From Aequorivita sp. CIP111184 (GTDB lineage Bacteria; Bacteroidota; Bacteroidia; Flavobacteriales; Flavobacteriaceae), in contig NZ_UEFQ01000016.1 of the NCBI RefSeq assembly GCF_900489465.1, forward strand, positions 248,001 through 312,000: a DNA stretch of 64,000 nt, written 5' to 3'. Within the stretch, counting starts at the first letter, position 1; each line of letters opens with the position of its first letter. The notes beneath the pieces are model-generated. The model was not told where the DNA came from. It made no database searches and was given only the letters and a program-made list of their open reading frames with translations. A program made the position numbers and the translations under genes. Below, piece by piece: positions 25,557-34,896 of the stretch.

Positions 25557-26495
25557 TTACTTTGAATAATTGTTTAAAGTTTCTTGTACGGGTCTAAATT
25601 GCATCCCCAATTCTTTTTGCGCCAATCCATTTTTATAAACAATAAATGGGTTGTTTTTTGGTGATTCGTGGTTCAGCATTAAGCTCAAGTCTGAAACCGG
25701 ATAGCTTTGACTGCTCAACAAATAATTTTTACCGTGCAATCCTGAAGTGGTTGCAGCTTTAAAAATTCCTTCGGCTACATCTTGTACGTCTACAATGGCA
25801 AAATTTACATTGATATCATAAAGCATTTGTACAAAAGGGTTTGGGGCGATTTTATTTTTGAATAGGAACTGAAGTCCCGTAGATGTTGAATCTTCTCGAG
25901 TAGAAAGTGCTTTCCCCATTACCCCAACTGGTGAAACGGAAGTGATTTCAAAAGAAAGGTTTGGGTTTTCTTTTATGAATTTTTCTACCGTTTGGTTCGC
26001 AATAAATTTTGCTTGAGCATACGGATGACTTTCTGCACTGGTAAATTTTAGATCGTTTTCATCGAAAAAATCAGTGTTTTTTTTGGTGCCCGCAGGCATC
26101 GGAAAGTTTGTATTATAAGCCGCGACCGAAGCGATTATAACAACCTTTTCAATTAAAGGGGTTTCGCTTGCCGCCGTTAAAAAGTTCTCCGTTCCTTTAA
26201 TCGTGGGATCGAAAAGTTCTGTTTGCGGATCTTTCACATCAAGCTGAAATGGGGTTCCTCCGTGAATTACAATTTCACAATCACTTATAAAGTCTTTTAA
26301 AACCTCTAAATCTTCCACCTTTAATGCGCTGATGTTTAGATTGTCTGAATTCTCGAGATTGAAAAGATGCTTGTATTTTTCACTTTTTTTAATATCAGTA
26401 ACCGATACTTTCACATTGTATCCTTCTTCTAAAAACTTCTTTGTTATATAGCTTCCTATAAAGCCTGAACCACCTATAATGCCTACTGTTTTCAT
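25557..26495 (-). CDS. NAD-dependent epimerase/dehydratase-family protein (extended SDR)
   Basis: A 312-residue Rossmann-fold protein with the nucleotide-binding motif GIIGGSGFIGSYI at residues 4-16, YAQAKFIA as the catalytic Tyr-x3-Lys, and a dihydroflavonol-reductase-like layout (VIHGGTPFQLDVKDP, VVIIASVAAYNTN). It should reduce or oxidise a small carbonyl or alcohol substrate using NAD(P)H in the cytoplasm. Its neighbours on both sides are exported NTF2-like proteins. Joint action on a small organic molecule is possible but not shown. Confidence 0.9.
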   Translation of the reverse strand: MKTVGIIGGSGFIGSYITKKFLEEGYNVKVSVTDIKKSEKYKHLFNLENSDNLNISALKVEDLEVLKDFISDCEIVIHGGTPFQLDVKDPQTELFDPTIKGTENFLTAASETPLIEKVVIIASVAAYNTNFPMPAGTKKNTDFFDENDLKFTSAESHPYAQAKFIANQTVEKFIKENPNLSFEITSVSPVGVMGKALSTREDSTSTGLQFLFKNKIAPNPFVQMLYDINVNFAIVDVQDVAEGIFKAATTSGLHGKNYLLSSQSYPVSDLSLMLNHESPKNNPFIVYKNGLAQKELGMQFRPVQETLNNYSK

Positions 26496-26516
26496 ATTTT
26501 TTCTTTTAAGATAAGA

Positions 26517-26558
26517 CCTAACGGGTTGATTACATCCTCACTTGCAATGCCCGTTAGG
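26517..26558. other. intergenic hairpin between 26568 and 25557 genes
   Basis: CCTAACGGG (26517-26525) and CCCGTTAGG (26550-26558) are perfect reverse complements with a 24-base loop. On the minus strand the hairpin follows the stop at 26568 and is followed by a T-containing but broken tail (TCTTATCTT). It could be a weak terminator, an attenuator or an mRNA-end stabiliser. Confidence 0.65.
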
Positions 26559-26567
26559 CCTTGGTAA

Positions 26568-27113
26568 TTACTGTTCTCCCTCTCCGTCAGGGACTGTGCT
26601 TCCGTCCATTTCACTTTTTTGTACTTCGTGCATAGATTGAATATCCAGCATTATTTTTGAGAGGTCCCAATAACCAAATTCTTTTACAACTTTTCCATCC
26701 ACAAATTGTGCGGTAATATGCGTGGGAATGGTGTATGTTTTGTTATTGGCAGCAAGCGTTCCTTTCCATAGACCCCAAAAGTTTACCCATGTTTGACCTT
26801 TATCGGTTACTACCATCTCATATTCAGATTCTCCATCCACATAGTCCCAACTTGAAAAAAGTGAGGCGTCGTCTTTATTGCTAGCAACCAATTCTGTTAG
26901 TGTTTGCCCTTCAGCTTCAACCACATTATTCATTATTTTTGCGGTATCTGCATAATGACTAACCATTGCTTCCCAATCTTGCTTATCATAAGCTTCAATC
27001 ACTTTTTTGTAGGTGTCTATTTCTGGCGATTGTTGAGTGTAACGCTTTTCTTGTTGTTGGCAAGCGGTCAATAAAAGGACTGTTGCAAGTCCTAGAAGAA
27101 ATAGTTTTTTCAT
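26568..27113 (-). CDS. NTF2-like lipoprotein
   Basis: A 181-residue lipoprotein (VLLLTAC lipobox at about residue 18) with an NTF2-like domain at about 32-155. Its helix is ETYKKVIEAYDKQDWEAMVSHYADTAKI-like, and its strands include GQTWVNFWGLWKGTLAANNKTYTIPTHITAQFVDGKVVKEFGYWD. The acidic C-terminus (DGEGEQ) is short. A broken copy of this gene lies just upstream at 27186-27425. The ligand is unknown. Confidence 0.88.
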   Translation of the reverse strand: MKKLFLLGLATVLLLTACQQQEKRYTQQSPEIDTYKKVIEAYDKQDWEAMVSHYADTAKIMNNVVEAEGQTLTELVASNKDDASLFSSWDYVDGESEYEMVVTDKGQTWVNFWGLWKGTLAANNKTYTIPTHITAQFVDGKVVKEFGYWDLSKIMLDIQSMHEVQKSEMDGSTVPDGEGEQ

Positions 27114-27185
27114 AATTTTAAATATTTAAATTGGTTAGTTAATTTAATTTATACAGCTTAAATGAAATTTGGGTGGCGTTACAAA

Positions 27186-27425
27186 TCAGGGCAGATTTTT
27201 TGAAATCTTTTCTGAGCGTATTTTTAATTCTTCCAAGTCTGAGGTAATTTTTGACATATTCAAAAGCCCGAGTTCTATAACAATCTTTTGCCTCATTACA
27301 AAAGGATCATTTACTAGGTTATATGCTTCAATCTCTCGCGATTGTTGGATATGCCACTTTTCTTGTGTTTGGCAAGCAGAAATTGAAAGGAGTATTACAA
27401 GCCCCATAAACAGTTATCTTTTCAT
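27186..27425 (-). pseudogene. broken duplicate of the NTF2-like lipoprotein
   Basis: From ATG 27425 the frame reads MKR, stop (TAA, 27416-27414), LFMGLVILLSISACQTQEKW and so on, which lines up with the start of the 26568 product (MKKLFLLGLATVLLLTACQQQEKR). After QQSREIEAYN it jumps directly to text like the C-terminal VVKEFGYWDLSKIMLDI, so about 100 central codons are gone. An early stop plus an internal deletion make it a decayed tandem duplicate. A 73-codon open frame from ATG 27407 remains but lacks a normal signal-peptide start. Confidence 0.82.
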
Positions 27426-27571
27426 GATTTTGAAAGATTTAAATGGTTGTTTAATTGAAAAATGCTGTGGGGGAGATCTAAGTAACTGATAATCAAAGAA
27501 AATAGAAAGCGTTTTAGGACGAGCACACTATATTTGTGTCCCAAGAGAGTAATTTGTTTATCGAAGAGTAA

Positions 27572-28342
27572 TTATATGGTTTGCAGCCGTTTCAAAAGTT
27601 CAGTGCGCATTGTCTTGCTCATCGGGATGGCTTTTTTTGAAATAACTACGTGCGTGCCCGCAACTTCGTCTATTTGGGAAAGATTGATAATATACGAACG
27701 GTGAATTCTGAGAAAATGGTTCTGAGGAAGCTTTTCATCAATATCCTTTAAAGTCATAACCAAAAGATATTCCCGGCCTTGCGAAAAAATACGGCAGTAG
27801 TTGCGTTCGGCCTCAATGTAGTAAATGTCTTTAATGTCTATTTTTAACATTTTCTCATTATGGCGAACGAAAATACGGTCGTTCAATATAAAGTCCGTGG
27901 CATTTCCGTTAGTTACAACTGCGCTATTTCCATTTTCGGTTTTGCCATTTTCTGAAACGTTTTCTAATAAAATTCTATTCACGGTAAGTTCAATCGCGCG
28001 TTGCAAATCCAATTTTTTAAAGGGCTTCGATATAAAAGCGTATGGATGAGTTTCCTTAGCACGGTTAAAATGGAATTCGTCTGAATTAGCCGTTAAATAG
28101 ATTATCGGAATTTTGTGATATTTTTGAATTTCCTGGGCAGTTTCAATACCGTCCATTTCGCCTTTCAAACTGATGTCCAAAAGCACAATGTCCGGTTTGT
28201 CTATTTGTATATGAGCGATGGCTTCTTCGCCACGGGGCAAAATTCCTGTTATTTCATAGCCCAGCTCGCTTAGTTGCAACGAAATATTGGCGGCAATAAT
28301 CATTTCATCTTCAACGATCAATATTTTTATTGCATTCTCCAT
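27572..28342 (-). CDS. LytTR-type response regulator
   Basis: A 256-residue protein with a receiver domain (about 5-125, acidic pair Glu11-Asp12, phospho-acceptor Asp56, Lys in SKPFKK) and a LytTR DNA-binding domain (about 150-250, with IYYIEAERNYCRIFSQGREYLL and FLRIHRSYIINLSQID). A linker of about 25 residues joins them. Its ATG overlaps the stop of the kinase gene by one base (TAATG), so regulator and kinase are a pair. Targets cannot be read off. The adjoining minus-strand NTF2-like series is the nearest candidate. Confidence 0.95.
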   Translation of the reverse strand: MENAIKILIVEDEMIIAANISLQLSELGYEITGILPRGEEAIAHIQIDKPDIVLLDISLKGEMDGIETAQEIQKYHKIPIIYLTANSDEFHFNRAKETHPYAFISKPFKKLDLQRAIELTVNRILLENVSENGKTENGNSAVVTNGNATDFILNDRIFVRHNEKMLKIDIKDIYYIEAERNYCRIFSQGREYLLVMTLKDIDEKLPQNHFLRIHRSYIINLSQIDEVAGTHVVISKKAIPMSKTMRTELLKRLQTI

Positions 28343-30222
28343 TAAGCAATTTTAAAATTTTTAAAGTTGAAAAATACTGCGGTGCCATTTTTATAATCTT
28401 CGGAAATCGTGCCGTTTAATTGTTGCGTGAGCAGTTGTATCAACTGTGTGCCAAAACCTGTTCCTTTTGGTTTTGAACCTTCCGTTTTGCCAATACCGTT
28501 ATCTGAAACTTTTAATAATAGATCGTTATCTTTTTTGGTAAGGCTAATGCTTATTTGTCCTTTTACTCCGTCGGGGAACGCGTATTTTAGGGCATTTGTT
28601 AAAAGTTCGTTTACAATAAGCCCAATGGGAACGGCGGTGTCTACGTCCAGATTTAAATCGTCCATGGCGCATTCAATTTTAACCTTTTCTTCAGCATTAA
28701 AAGTGTCCAGCACGCCTTCGCTTAAATTCATAAAGTAATCCTTCATTTCAATACTACCCAAGTTTTCACCCTGATACAACTTTTGGTGAATAATGCCCAT
28801 ACTCTGTACTCGGTTTTGGCTGGAGAGCATAGCTTCTTTGCTGGCACCATCTTCAAGTTTAGCGGATTGGAGGGCGATGAGGCTTTTCACCATTTCAAGA
28901 TTATTTTTTACGCGGTGGTGGATTTCTTTTAGCAGCAATTCATTCTGTTTGTTTTTAGTATCCAATTCAATATTTAAAAGGGAAAGAGCTTTTCGTTTTT
29001 TGCGAATATTTTTCAACGTAAAATACATTCCGAAGAGAATAACAGTAAGCAATCCAGCGATGCCTATATAGAGAATTTGTGTTTTTCGTTGTTGTGAGAT
29101 TTTTGCCTCTTTGTCTAAAATTTCTAAATCTTTTTGAGCGGTTTCATATTTTACTTGCAATTCGCTATCCTTCCGCGCTATGATTGTATTAAGGTATTCA
29201 GAATGACCTTGTTCGTATAGCTCGTGATATTTTAAGGCATTTTTATACTCACCTAATTCACTGTAAATATTGGAAACGTGCATATAGTTTTCCCAAAGAT
29301 TTTTGGTGTTACCAATGCGTTTCATAATTTCTATTGCCTTTAAATTGTAGGGTAATGCTTCGGCATATTTTCCCTGTAAAATATAAACGTGACCAATGTT
29401 TGCGGTAGGGGGCATCATATAACGGATAAATCCAATTTTCTCTGCACCTTCATAACAACGGTTATAATCTGCAATTGCTTCGGGGTATTTTTCCATGTAT
29501 TTATAGATATTCCCTCGACCATTATAGCAAGCCAAAAGCGGTGGCCCGTTTTCACCAATTTTTTTATACAAATCAATTGCTCGATTCATATTAGATAAAC
29601 TTTCGTTAAGATTGCCTAAAAACAATTGGTTTTCGGAAAGCCGACGGTAGGAGAGTGCCATATCTTCCTCGTAACCATATTTTTCTTGAATCACGATGGC
29701 TTTTTTACAATAATCCGCGCCTTCAGCATAACTGTCTGAATAATAAAGAAGGTCGCTAATTTTAGTGTAGCATTGCGCAACACCACGCTGATCGTTTATT
29801 TTTTCATAAAGCGCCAAAGCTTTATAAACTGTTTCAGAGCCTTTGTCATATTCCGCAGTGCCGCTGTAATTGGAAACTAATAAAAGGTAAGTGTCTGCCA
29901 AAGATTTGGTCATTTCCCGTTTTTTGTAAAGCGAAATGGCCTTCTGCAAATAAACTATGGAAGAATCCAACACGGTATGGTTTTCGTGCCACTTTGCTAA
30001 ACCGATGTAAGCATTTCCAAGAGCTTCAAAATCCTTGCTTTTTTTGGAAAGTTGAATTGTCTTTTTGAAATTGTTGTATTCCAAAAGCGTGTCTTTCTCT
30101 TTTTCAAGTTTTTTTTCTAAATAGGAATTTTTAAGAGTGTCCTCTTGTGTTTGAGAAGAAGCTTTGGGGAGACTACTCCACGAAACGCAAGCTAATACTG
30201 CAAAGAGTAATAGTCGTTTCAT
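28342..30222 (-). CDS. TPR sensor histidine kinase (HisKA_2 type)
   Basis: A 626-residue protein: signal peptide (about 1-24), periplasmic TPR array (about 40-345), one membrane helix at about 380-400 (ILYIGIAGLLTVILFGMYF), a coiled linker, then a HisKA_2 dimerisation domain with the phospho-acceptor His in KEIHHRVKNNLEMVKSL. An HATPase domain follows, with NELLTNALKYAFP (N box), DNGIG (G1) and GTGFGTQLI (G2). The TPR array probably binds a peptide or partner in the periplasm. It pairs with the LytTR regulator overlapping its stop codon. Confidence 0.94.
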   Translation of the reverse strand: MKRLLLFAVLACVSWSSLPKASSQTQEDTLKNSYLEKKLEKEKDTLLEYNNFKKTIQLSKKSKDFEALGNAYIGLAKWHENHTVLDSSIVYLQKAISLYKKREMTKSLADTYLLLVSNYSGTAEYDKGSETVYKALALYEKINDQRGVAQCYTKISDLLYYSDSYAEGADYCKKAIVIQEKYGYEEDMALSYRRLSENQLFLGNLNESLSNMNRAIDLYKKIGENGPPLLACYNGRGNIYKYMEKYPEAIADYNRCYEGAEKIGFIRYMMPPTANIGHVYILQGKYAEALPYNLKAIEIMKRIGNTKNLWENYMHVSNIYSELGEYKNALKYHELYEQGHSEYLNTIIARKDSELQVKYETAQKDLEILDKEAKISQQRKTQILYIGIAGLLTVILFGMYFTLKNIRKKRKALSLLNIELDTKNKQNELLLKEIHHRVKNNLEMVKSLIALQSAKLEDGASKEAMLSSQNRVQSMGIIHQKLYQGENLGSIEMKDYFMNLSEGVLDTFNAEEKVKIECAMDDLNLDVDTAVPIGLIVNELLTNALKYAFPDGVKGQISISLTKKDNDLLLKVSDNGIGKTEGSKPKGTGFGTQLIQLLTQQLNGTISEDYKNGTAVFFNFKNFKIA

Positions 30223-30557
30223 TGTTGTGATGATTGGTTGTTAGTTGCTTATAAATATAGGCAGATTAATTTTATAATCAAATGCTAAAAATATATAAAC
30301 TAGGTTTTTACATTTTTTAAATTTTGGTTTTGATTGTTTTTTAAATAAAAATTCCTGTGGAGAAAATTAAACGTACCTTCGCCGCTTATTAAAACCGTCT
30401 TCTTAGTTTTAATGGTTTTTAAAAAGACCGAATTCTAAAAGCGCCGCGATATACTATCTCCAAGCGCAGCGGTCTAAAAAAATACAAAGTGAAAAGTTTT
30501 CGGATTCTAAAATTAGAAGAATCTAAAAGCGAAGCGCTCCAATAATCTAAATACAAT
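30223..30557. promoter_or_regulatory. intergenic region with structured helicase leader
   Basis: No gene is seen here. Three hairpins lie in the last 135 bases before the helicase ATG: AGACCG/CGGTCT (30425-30475, with an inner GCGC pair), GATTCT/AGAATC (30503-30523) and AGCG/CGCT (30528-30538). TACCTTCG at 30374-30381 is one base off the TAnnTTTG -7 box and would give a leader of about 170 bases. Long structured leaders are usual for cold-inducible RNA helicase genes. The first 140 bases would also hold the promoter of the kinase gene on the minus strand. Confidence 0.5.
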
Positions 30558-31829
30558 ATGTCATTTAAATCCCTTGGGTTGTCCGATGCCCTGCTGAAAG
30601 CTATCAGCAAAAAAGGATACGAAACGCCTTCGGCAATTCAACAAAAAGCAATCCCATTAATACTGGAAGGAAAAGATGTGCTGGCCTCGGCCCAAACCGG
30701 AAGCGGAAAAACAGCCGGTTTTGCCTTGCCAATGTTACAAATATTAAGCGATCAACCTCCCTTGCGCCAACGTCCCGTTCGCGCTTTAATACTTACTCCA
30801 ACCCGTGAGCTCGCTGCACAAGTGCAAGATGAGTTTAAGGATTACAGTGAATTTACAGATCTGCGTTCCACCGTTATTTTTGGTGGTGTGGGTGCCAATC
30901 CACAAATTAAAGCTTTGCGAAATGGAGTGGATATTTTAGTAGCTACGCCCGGCCGTCTTTTGGATCTGGTCGATCAACGTGCCCTTACACTTTCAAAAGT
31001 AGAAATCCTTGTTTTGGATGAAGCCGATAGAATGCTCGATATGGGTTTTCTGCGCGATATTAAAAAGATATTGGCGTTGCTTCCTTCCAAAAGACAGAAC
31101 TTACTTTTCTCTGCGACCTTTTCAAAAGAAATAAAAAAACTAGCAGGCGATTTTTTACACCATCCAGTATTGGTTGAAGCTACGCCTGAAAATACTACAG
31201 TTGAAAAAATTGAACAAACTGTTTACCGGGTCGATAAAGCCCAAAAAACGGATCTGATTATAAAACTTATTTCCGAAGGAAATTGGCAACAGGTTTTGGT
31301 TTTTACAAGAACCAAGCACGGTGCCAATCGTTTAAGTGAAAAACTTGAAAAGGCAAAAATTACTTCTGCAGCAATCCACGGAAACAAAAGCCAAGGCGCA
31401 CGAACAAGAGCGTTGTCTGGTTTTAAGGAAGGAAAAGTACGCGTTTTGGTGGCAACCGATATTGCAGCCCGTGGACTTGATATTCCCTTATTGCCGCACG
31501 TTATCAATTTTGAGTTGCCAAATATTTCTGAAGATTACGTTCACCGAATTGGAAGAACAGGTAGGGCTGGAGCTAGTGGCGAAGCACTTTCTTTGGTAAG
31601 TTTAGACGAAGTTGGTTATTTAAAGGATATTGAAAAATTGATAGGCGAACGCCTTCAGCCCAAAATCCTTCCAGAATTTCAGCTCACAGAAACCATGGCC
31701 GATGTAAAAGCTGCCGAGGAAGAAAAGAAACAACAAAAAGCGCAGCGACACAGTCGGGGGCGGAACGCGGGCACTAAGGTAAATACACACACTAAAACCA
31801 AAAGTAACCGAGGAAGGAACAAAAGATAA
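30558..31829 (+). CDS. rhlE: RhlE-type DEAD-box RNA helicase
   Basis: A 423-residue ATP-dependent RNA helicase. Motifs in order: Q motif ([14 protein letters not shown]), AQTGSGKT (I), PTRELA (Ia), TPGRL (Ib), DEAD (II), SAT (III), [11 protein letters not shown] (V) and HRIGRTGR (VI). The C-terminal tail (about 375-423) is Lys/Arg-rich and low in complexity, and probably binds RNA. It takes part in RNA unwinding, ribosome assembly or RNA decay, often at low temperature. The gene stands alone behind a structured leader and converges on the DUF5996 gene with a 21-bp gap. The subfamily name is by overall similarity. Confidence 0.94.
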   Translation: MSFKSLGLSDALLKAISKKGYETPSAIQQKAIPLILEGKDVLASAQTGSGKTAGFALPMLQILSDQPPLRQRPVRALILTPTRELAAQVQDEFKDYSEFTDLRSTVIFGGVGANPQIKALRNGVDILVATPGRLLDLVDQRALTLSKVEILVLDEADRMLDMGFLRDIKKILALLPSKRQNLLFSATFSKEIKKLAGDFLHHPVLVEATPENTTVEKIEQTVYRVDKAQKTDLIIKLISEGNWQQVLVFTRTKHGANRLSEKLEKAKITSAAIHGNKSQGARTRALSGFKEGKVRVLVATDIAARGLDIPLLPHVINFELPNISEDYVHRIGRTGRAGASGEALSLVSLDEVGYLKDIEKLIGERLQPKILPEFQLTETMADVKAAEEEKKQQKAQRHSRGRNAGTKVNTHTKTKSNRGRNKR

Positions 31830-31850
31830 TCCACGGCTGGTGAATTGTAT

Positions 31851-32777
31851 TTATAATTTATCCAAATCTGGTACTCGAAGTTCCTCAATATCCCAATTTG
31901 CGCATTTTGCTCCGGCTTGATAAGCACTTTCCAAGAAATCTAAAACAGCCTTTCTTGGGTTGCTTGAACATTTAACTGTTTCATAGCTTAACAACGCCAT
32001 GGGGCTGCCGTTGCTATCTTGCCATTTTGCGCCTTCAGGTTGTAGGGTTTCGTTATCAATGCCTTTAGGGGAAGGATAAGTGTAGGTGTAGTACATAGGT
32101 TCTGGCATATTTTTGTCACCAACCCAGAATCCAAAACTAATCTGTTCATGCGAGTAAGTATCTTTTTCCAAAACTCTGGCAGAAGCGTCCATAGGTGGTA
32201 GTTTCTTTCCTGAAAATCTTGTTACTACCAAATCCAGATGATGCCAATAGATATGAACGGGGCAGGATTTTCTATAAAACCTGCCACTAAATTCTTGGAA
32301 AATGCTGTTATTCCATTGCATAATTTTCCAGAAATTTTCTATATAATTCCAATCAAAATGATGGTACTCTGTTATGCTGTTGAACGGTTTTTCAATATTA
32401 ACATCAAAAGGTTTTTCAACAAAATCGATGCTTAGGCCCGTACCCATTAATTTGGAAGTATATTCCTTATAAAAATCTGCAATGGTGGGGTTTTGCGCAA
32501 GAGAAATAACAATTTCCGCTCCCGCGCTTTGTGATATTATAACAGCTCTTCTGGGAATATTCAACTCTATTTCAACACCACCCACTCCTTCGTTTACTGG
32601 AATATTGAACGTGCTAAATCCTTTTGGTGAAACGTAAAGGGTTATATTCCACCAATGATTTTTCCTTGGACTAGAAGCAAGCCTTGTTTTTCCTATAATT
32701 TGAAGAATTATATGAATTGTGATTCGTGTTTCAATCCAACTTTCGAAAGGCAAATTAGGTATTTTTTCAGATTTCAT
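31851..32777 (-). CDS. DUF5996 family protein
   Basis: A 308-residue cytoplasmic protein with the DUF5996 landmarks: LPFESWIETRITIHIILQIIGKTRL at the start, NHWWNITLYVSPKGFST, PVHIYWHHLDLVVTRFSGK in the middle, and HEQISFGFWVGD followed by YYTYTYPSP near residue 230. The family has no proven function; its many Trp and His residues suggest a binding pocket. It is a single-gene unit, divergent from the gene at 32980. Confidence 0.87.
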   Translation of the reverse strand: MKSEKIPNLPFESWIETRITIHIILQIIGKTRLASSPRKNHWWNITLYVSPKGFSTFNIPVNEGVGGVEIELNIPRRAVIISQSAGAEIVISLAQNPTIADFYKEYTSKLMGTGLSIDFVEKPFDVNIEKPFNSITEYHHFDWNYIENFWKIMQWNNSIFQEFSGRFYRKSCPVHIYWHHLDLVVTRFSGKKLPPMDASARVLEKDTYSHEQISFGFWVGDKNMPEPMYYTYTYPSPKGIDNETLQPEGAKWQDSNGSPMALLSYETVKCSSNPRKAVLDFLESAYQAGAKCANWDIEELRVPDLDKL

Positions 32778-32979
32778 GAGAGCTATTTTAATTGGATTAA
32801 TTGTCAGCTATTTCAAAGATACTCAAAAAAAATATTGGCTTTTAAGTGAAACAGGTCAAGTATAAGAAGTTAAATTTCAGCGTATTAATATTTAATAAAT
32901 ATAAAGTAGCAACATATTTATTTCTATTATTCATCACAATTAAAACTGTTACTATCTTTATAACCATTCAAATTCTTTT

Positions 32980-34155
32980 ATGCCCAAAAATATTCCTCAG
33001 CGTTTCTCTTTCTATCCATCGGTAGATGAAATCCCACATTTACTTTGGAACGATTTGGTTAGCGAGCAGCATGTTTTTTTAACTTTCCCTTATTTAAAGG
33101 CTTTGGAAGAAACCTTAAAAGGCGCTCTAAAACCAATTTATATTCTGGCTTACAATGCAGACGAAAAACCGATCTTAGCAGGTGTATTTCAAATAGCCAC
33201 TTTTATCTATAAAAAAGCTACACAACAAAATGTGTTCATCAAACTTTTTCAAGATTGCAGAAATGTGGATGATAGTTTTTCAATAAGAGGATTGGTGTGC
33301 GGAAATATTTTTGCTACGGGGGAACATGGGTTTGCGTATTCAGAAAAAATTTCAAAACAAAAAGCACTCGAGCTACTTGCCAAAGCCGCAAAACAAATTC
33401 AAAAAGATCCGCGATGGGAAGATTTGTTTAAAGTGATTCTCTTTAAGGAGTTTTGGCCAGCTTCATTAAAAAACGCTAGTGTTTTGGAAAACTATAAATA
33501 CCGTTCTTTTCAGGCCGATGTAAATATGGTATTGAAGCTTCACCCTTCTTGGAAAACATTTGCCCACTATCTGCAAAGTATGAAAGCGAAGTATCGTACC
33601 AAAGCAAATAGTGCCTATAAAAAATCAGATAGCCTTTCCGTTCGTTCTCTAACTTCCGAAGAAATAATACTATATGAGAGTCAGCTTTACCAATTATTTT
33701 CCAATGTTCTCAATAAGTCTGAATATCGTTATGGTGAAAATTATCCTGCTTCCTTTTCAGTTTTAAAAGAAAATTTGGGCAATCTGTTTATTTGCAAAGG
33801 AGTGTTTTTGGATGATAATTTAATAGCATTTAGCACCGCTTTTATAAATGGCAATACTTTGGAAGCCAATTATGTGGGAATTGATTATAAGTACAATACG
33901 AAGTATGCAGTTTACGAAAGGCTTTTGTACGATTATGTAGAAGAGGCAATCGCTTTAAAAGTATCGCAATTACACTTGGGTCGCACGAGCGAACTTATTA
34001 AAAGTGCTTTGGGTGCCGTGCCGGTTGAAATGACTTTATATGCGCGCCACACTTCAAAACTTAAAAATGTACTATTGAAACCTGTTTTAGAAAATATTGA
34101 ACCCAATACCTTTGAGTTGCGGAGACCTTTTGGGGAGAAGTTTTTAAATAATTAG
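32980..34155 (+). CDS. GNAT/FemAB-like acyltransferase-fold protein
   Basis: A 391-residue cytoplasmic protein with two acetyltransferase-like halves. The C-terminal half has GVFLDDNLIAFSTAFINGNTLEANYVGIDYKYNTKYAVYERLLYDYVEEAI, then LHLGRTSELIKSALGAVPVEM, as in GNAT_6/FemAB-type proteins that transfer amino acids or acyl groups. Family members are often unannotated in Flavobacteria. TATCTTTA at 32953-32960 is one base off a -7 box. The substrate is unknown. It is upstream of the GtrA-like gene in the same direction but 180 bp apart. Confidence 0.75.
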   Translation: MPKNIPQRFSFYPSVDEIPHLLWNDLVSEQHVFLTFPYLKALEETLKGALKPIYILAYNADEKPILAGVFQIATFIYKKATQQNVFIKLFQDCRNVDDSFSIRGLVCGNIFATGEHGFAYSEKISKQKALELLAKAAKQIQKDPRWEDLFKVILFKEFWPASLKNASVLENYKYRSFQADVNMVLKLHPSWKTFAHYLQSMKAKYRTKANSAYKKSDSLSVRSLTSEEIILYESQLYQLFSNVLNKSEYRYGENYPASFSVLKENLGNLFICKGVFLDDNLIAFSTAFINGNTLEANYVGIDYKYNTKYAVYERLLYDYVEEAIALKVSQLHLGRTSELIKSALGAVPVEMTLYARHTSKLKNVLLKPVLENIEPNTFELRRPFGEKFLNN

Positions 34156-34312
34156 TTGATTTTTTATTAAGTTCTTCCAAAATTCAGAACTATACAGCCC
34201 AAAACCCACCACCTCAGCCATTCACAAACCCACAGATTCACAAACTCAAAGATTCGCCAAAAAAATGTCTACGGACTAAAGCTTACAGCCTACAGCTCAT
34301 AAACTTTATCAT

Positions 34313-34320
34313 TAACTTTG
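34313..34320 (+). promoter_or_regulatory. TAnnTTTG -7 box before the GtrA-like gene
   Basis: TAACTTTG matches the -7 consensus exactly, 15 bases before the ATG at 34336. The preceding stretch (34190-34300) is a low-complexity run of short repeats of CACA, ACAG and TCAAA type without a clear -33 box. Confidence 0.45.
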
Positions 34321-34335
34321 TCCGCAATTTAAAAT

Positions 34336-34806
34336 ATGAAAAACGGTATCACCAAATTTATTGACGCCTTCTATTTTTTGTTTCGGCGCTGGTTTCCTTT
34401 AAAAACATACCGTTACGCGGTTTGTGGAGGAAGTAATCTAGTGTTTGATATCTGCCTGTATTTTATTTTTTATAATTTTATTTTCGACAAACAGAATCTC
34501 GATCTTTATTTTGTGGTACTGAGTCCGCATATCGCTTCTCTCTTTTTTGTGTTTCCCATTACTTTTACTACTGGATTTCTACTTCAAAAGTTTATCACAT
34601 TTGAAGCTTCAAATTTGCCGTGGAAGGTTCAGTTTTTTAGATATTTTATTGTTGGAATGGGCGCATTGTTGCTTAGTTATATTTGTATGAAAATATTGGT
34701 GGACCTGCTAGAATTTTACCCCACGCCTTCCAGGTTTTTAACAGTAATTATAACGGTTGCCTATAGCTATTTGCTTCAGAATAAATTCAGTTTTAAGGTT
34801 GCTTAA
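34336..34806 (+). CDS. GtrA-like membrane protein
   Basis: A 156-residue protein with four membrane helices. It starts with a short cytoplasmic segment then YRYAVCGGSNLVFDICLYFIFYNFIF, matching the GtrA opening RFxxVGxxxxxxD. It closes with FLTVIITVAYSYLLQNKFSFKV, the typical NFxxxrxxvF-like end. GtrA proteins flip lipid-linked sugars across the inner membrane for glycan modification. No glycosyltransferase is nearby, so its partner must be elsewhere. Confidence 0.88.
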   Translation: MKNGITKFIDAFYFLFRRWFPLKTYRYAVCGGSNLVFDICLYFIFYNFIFDKQNLDLYFVVLSPHIASLFFVFPITFTTGFLLQKFITFEASNLPWKVQFFRYFIVGMGALLLSYICMKILVDLLEFYPTPSRFLTVIITVAYSYLLQNKFSFKVA

Positions 34807-34896
34807 GTAACAAATGCTGAAAGAGATCCGTACTATTATAAAAACCTTCACAGTAGTTACGATTCATTTTAATTAATTTTATAAAAAAAGATAAAA

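Noticed and set aside
30419-30610. Minus-strand frame of 63 codons overlapping the start of the helicase gene
   Set aside because: It covers the structured leader and the helicase start, and its protein text has no recognisable features.
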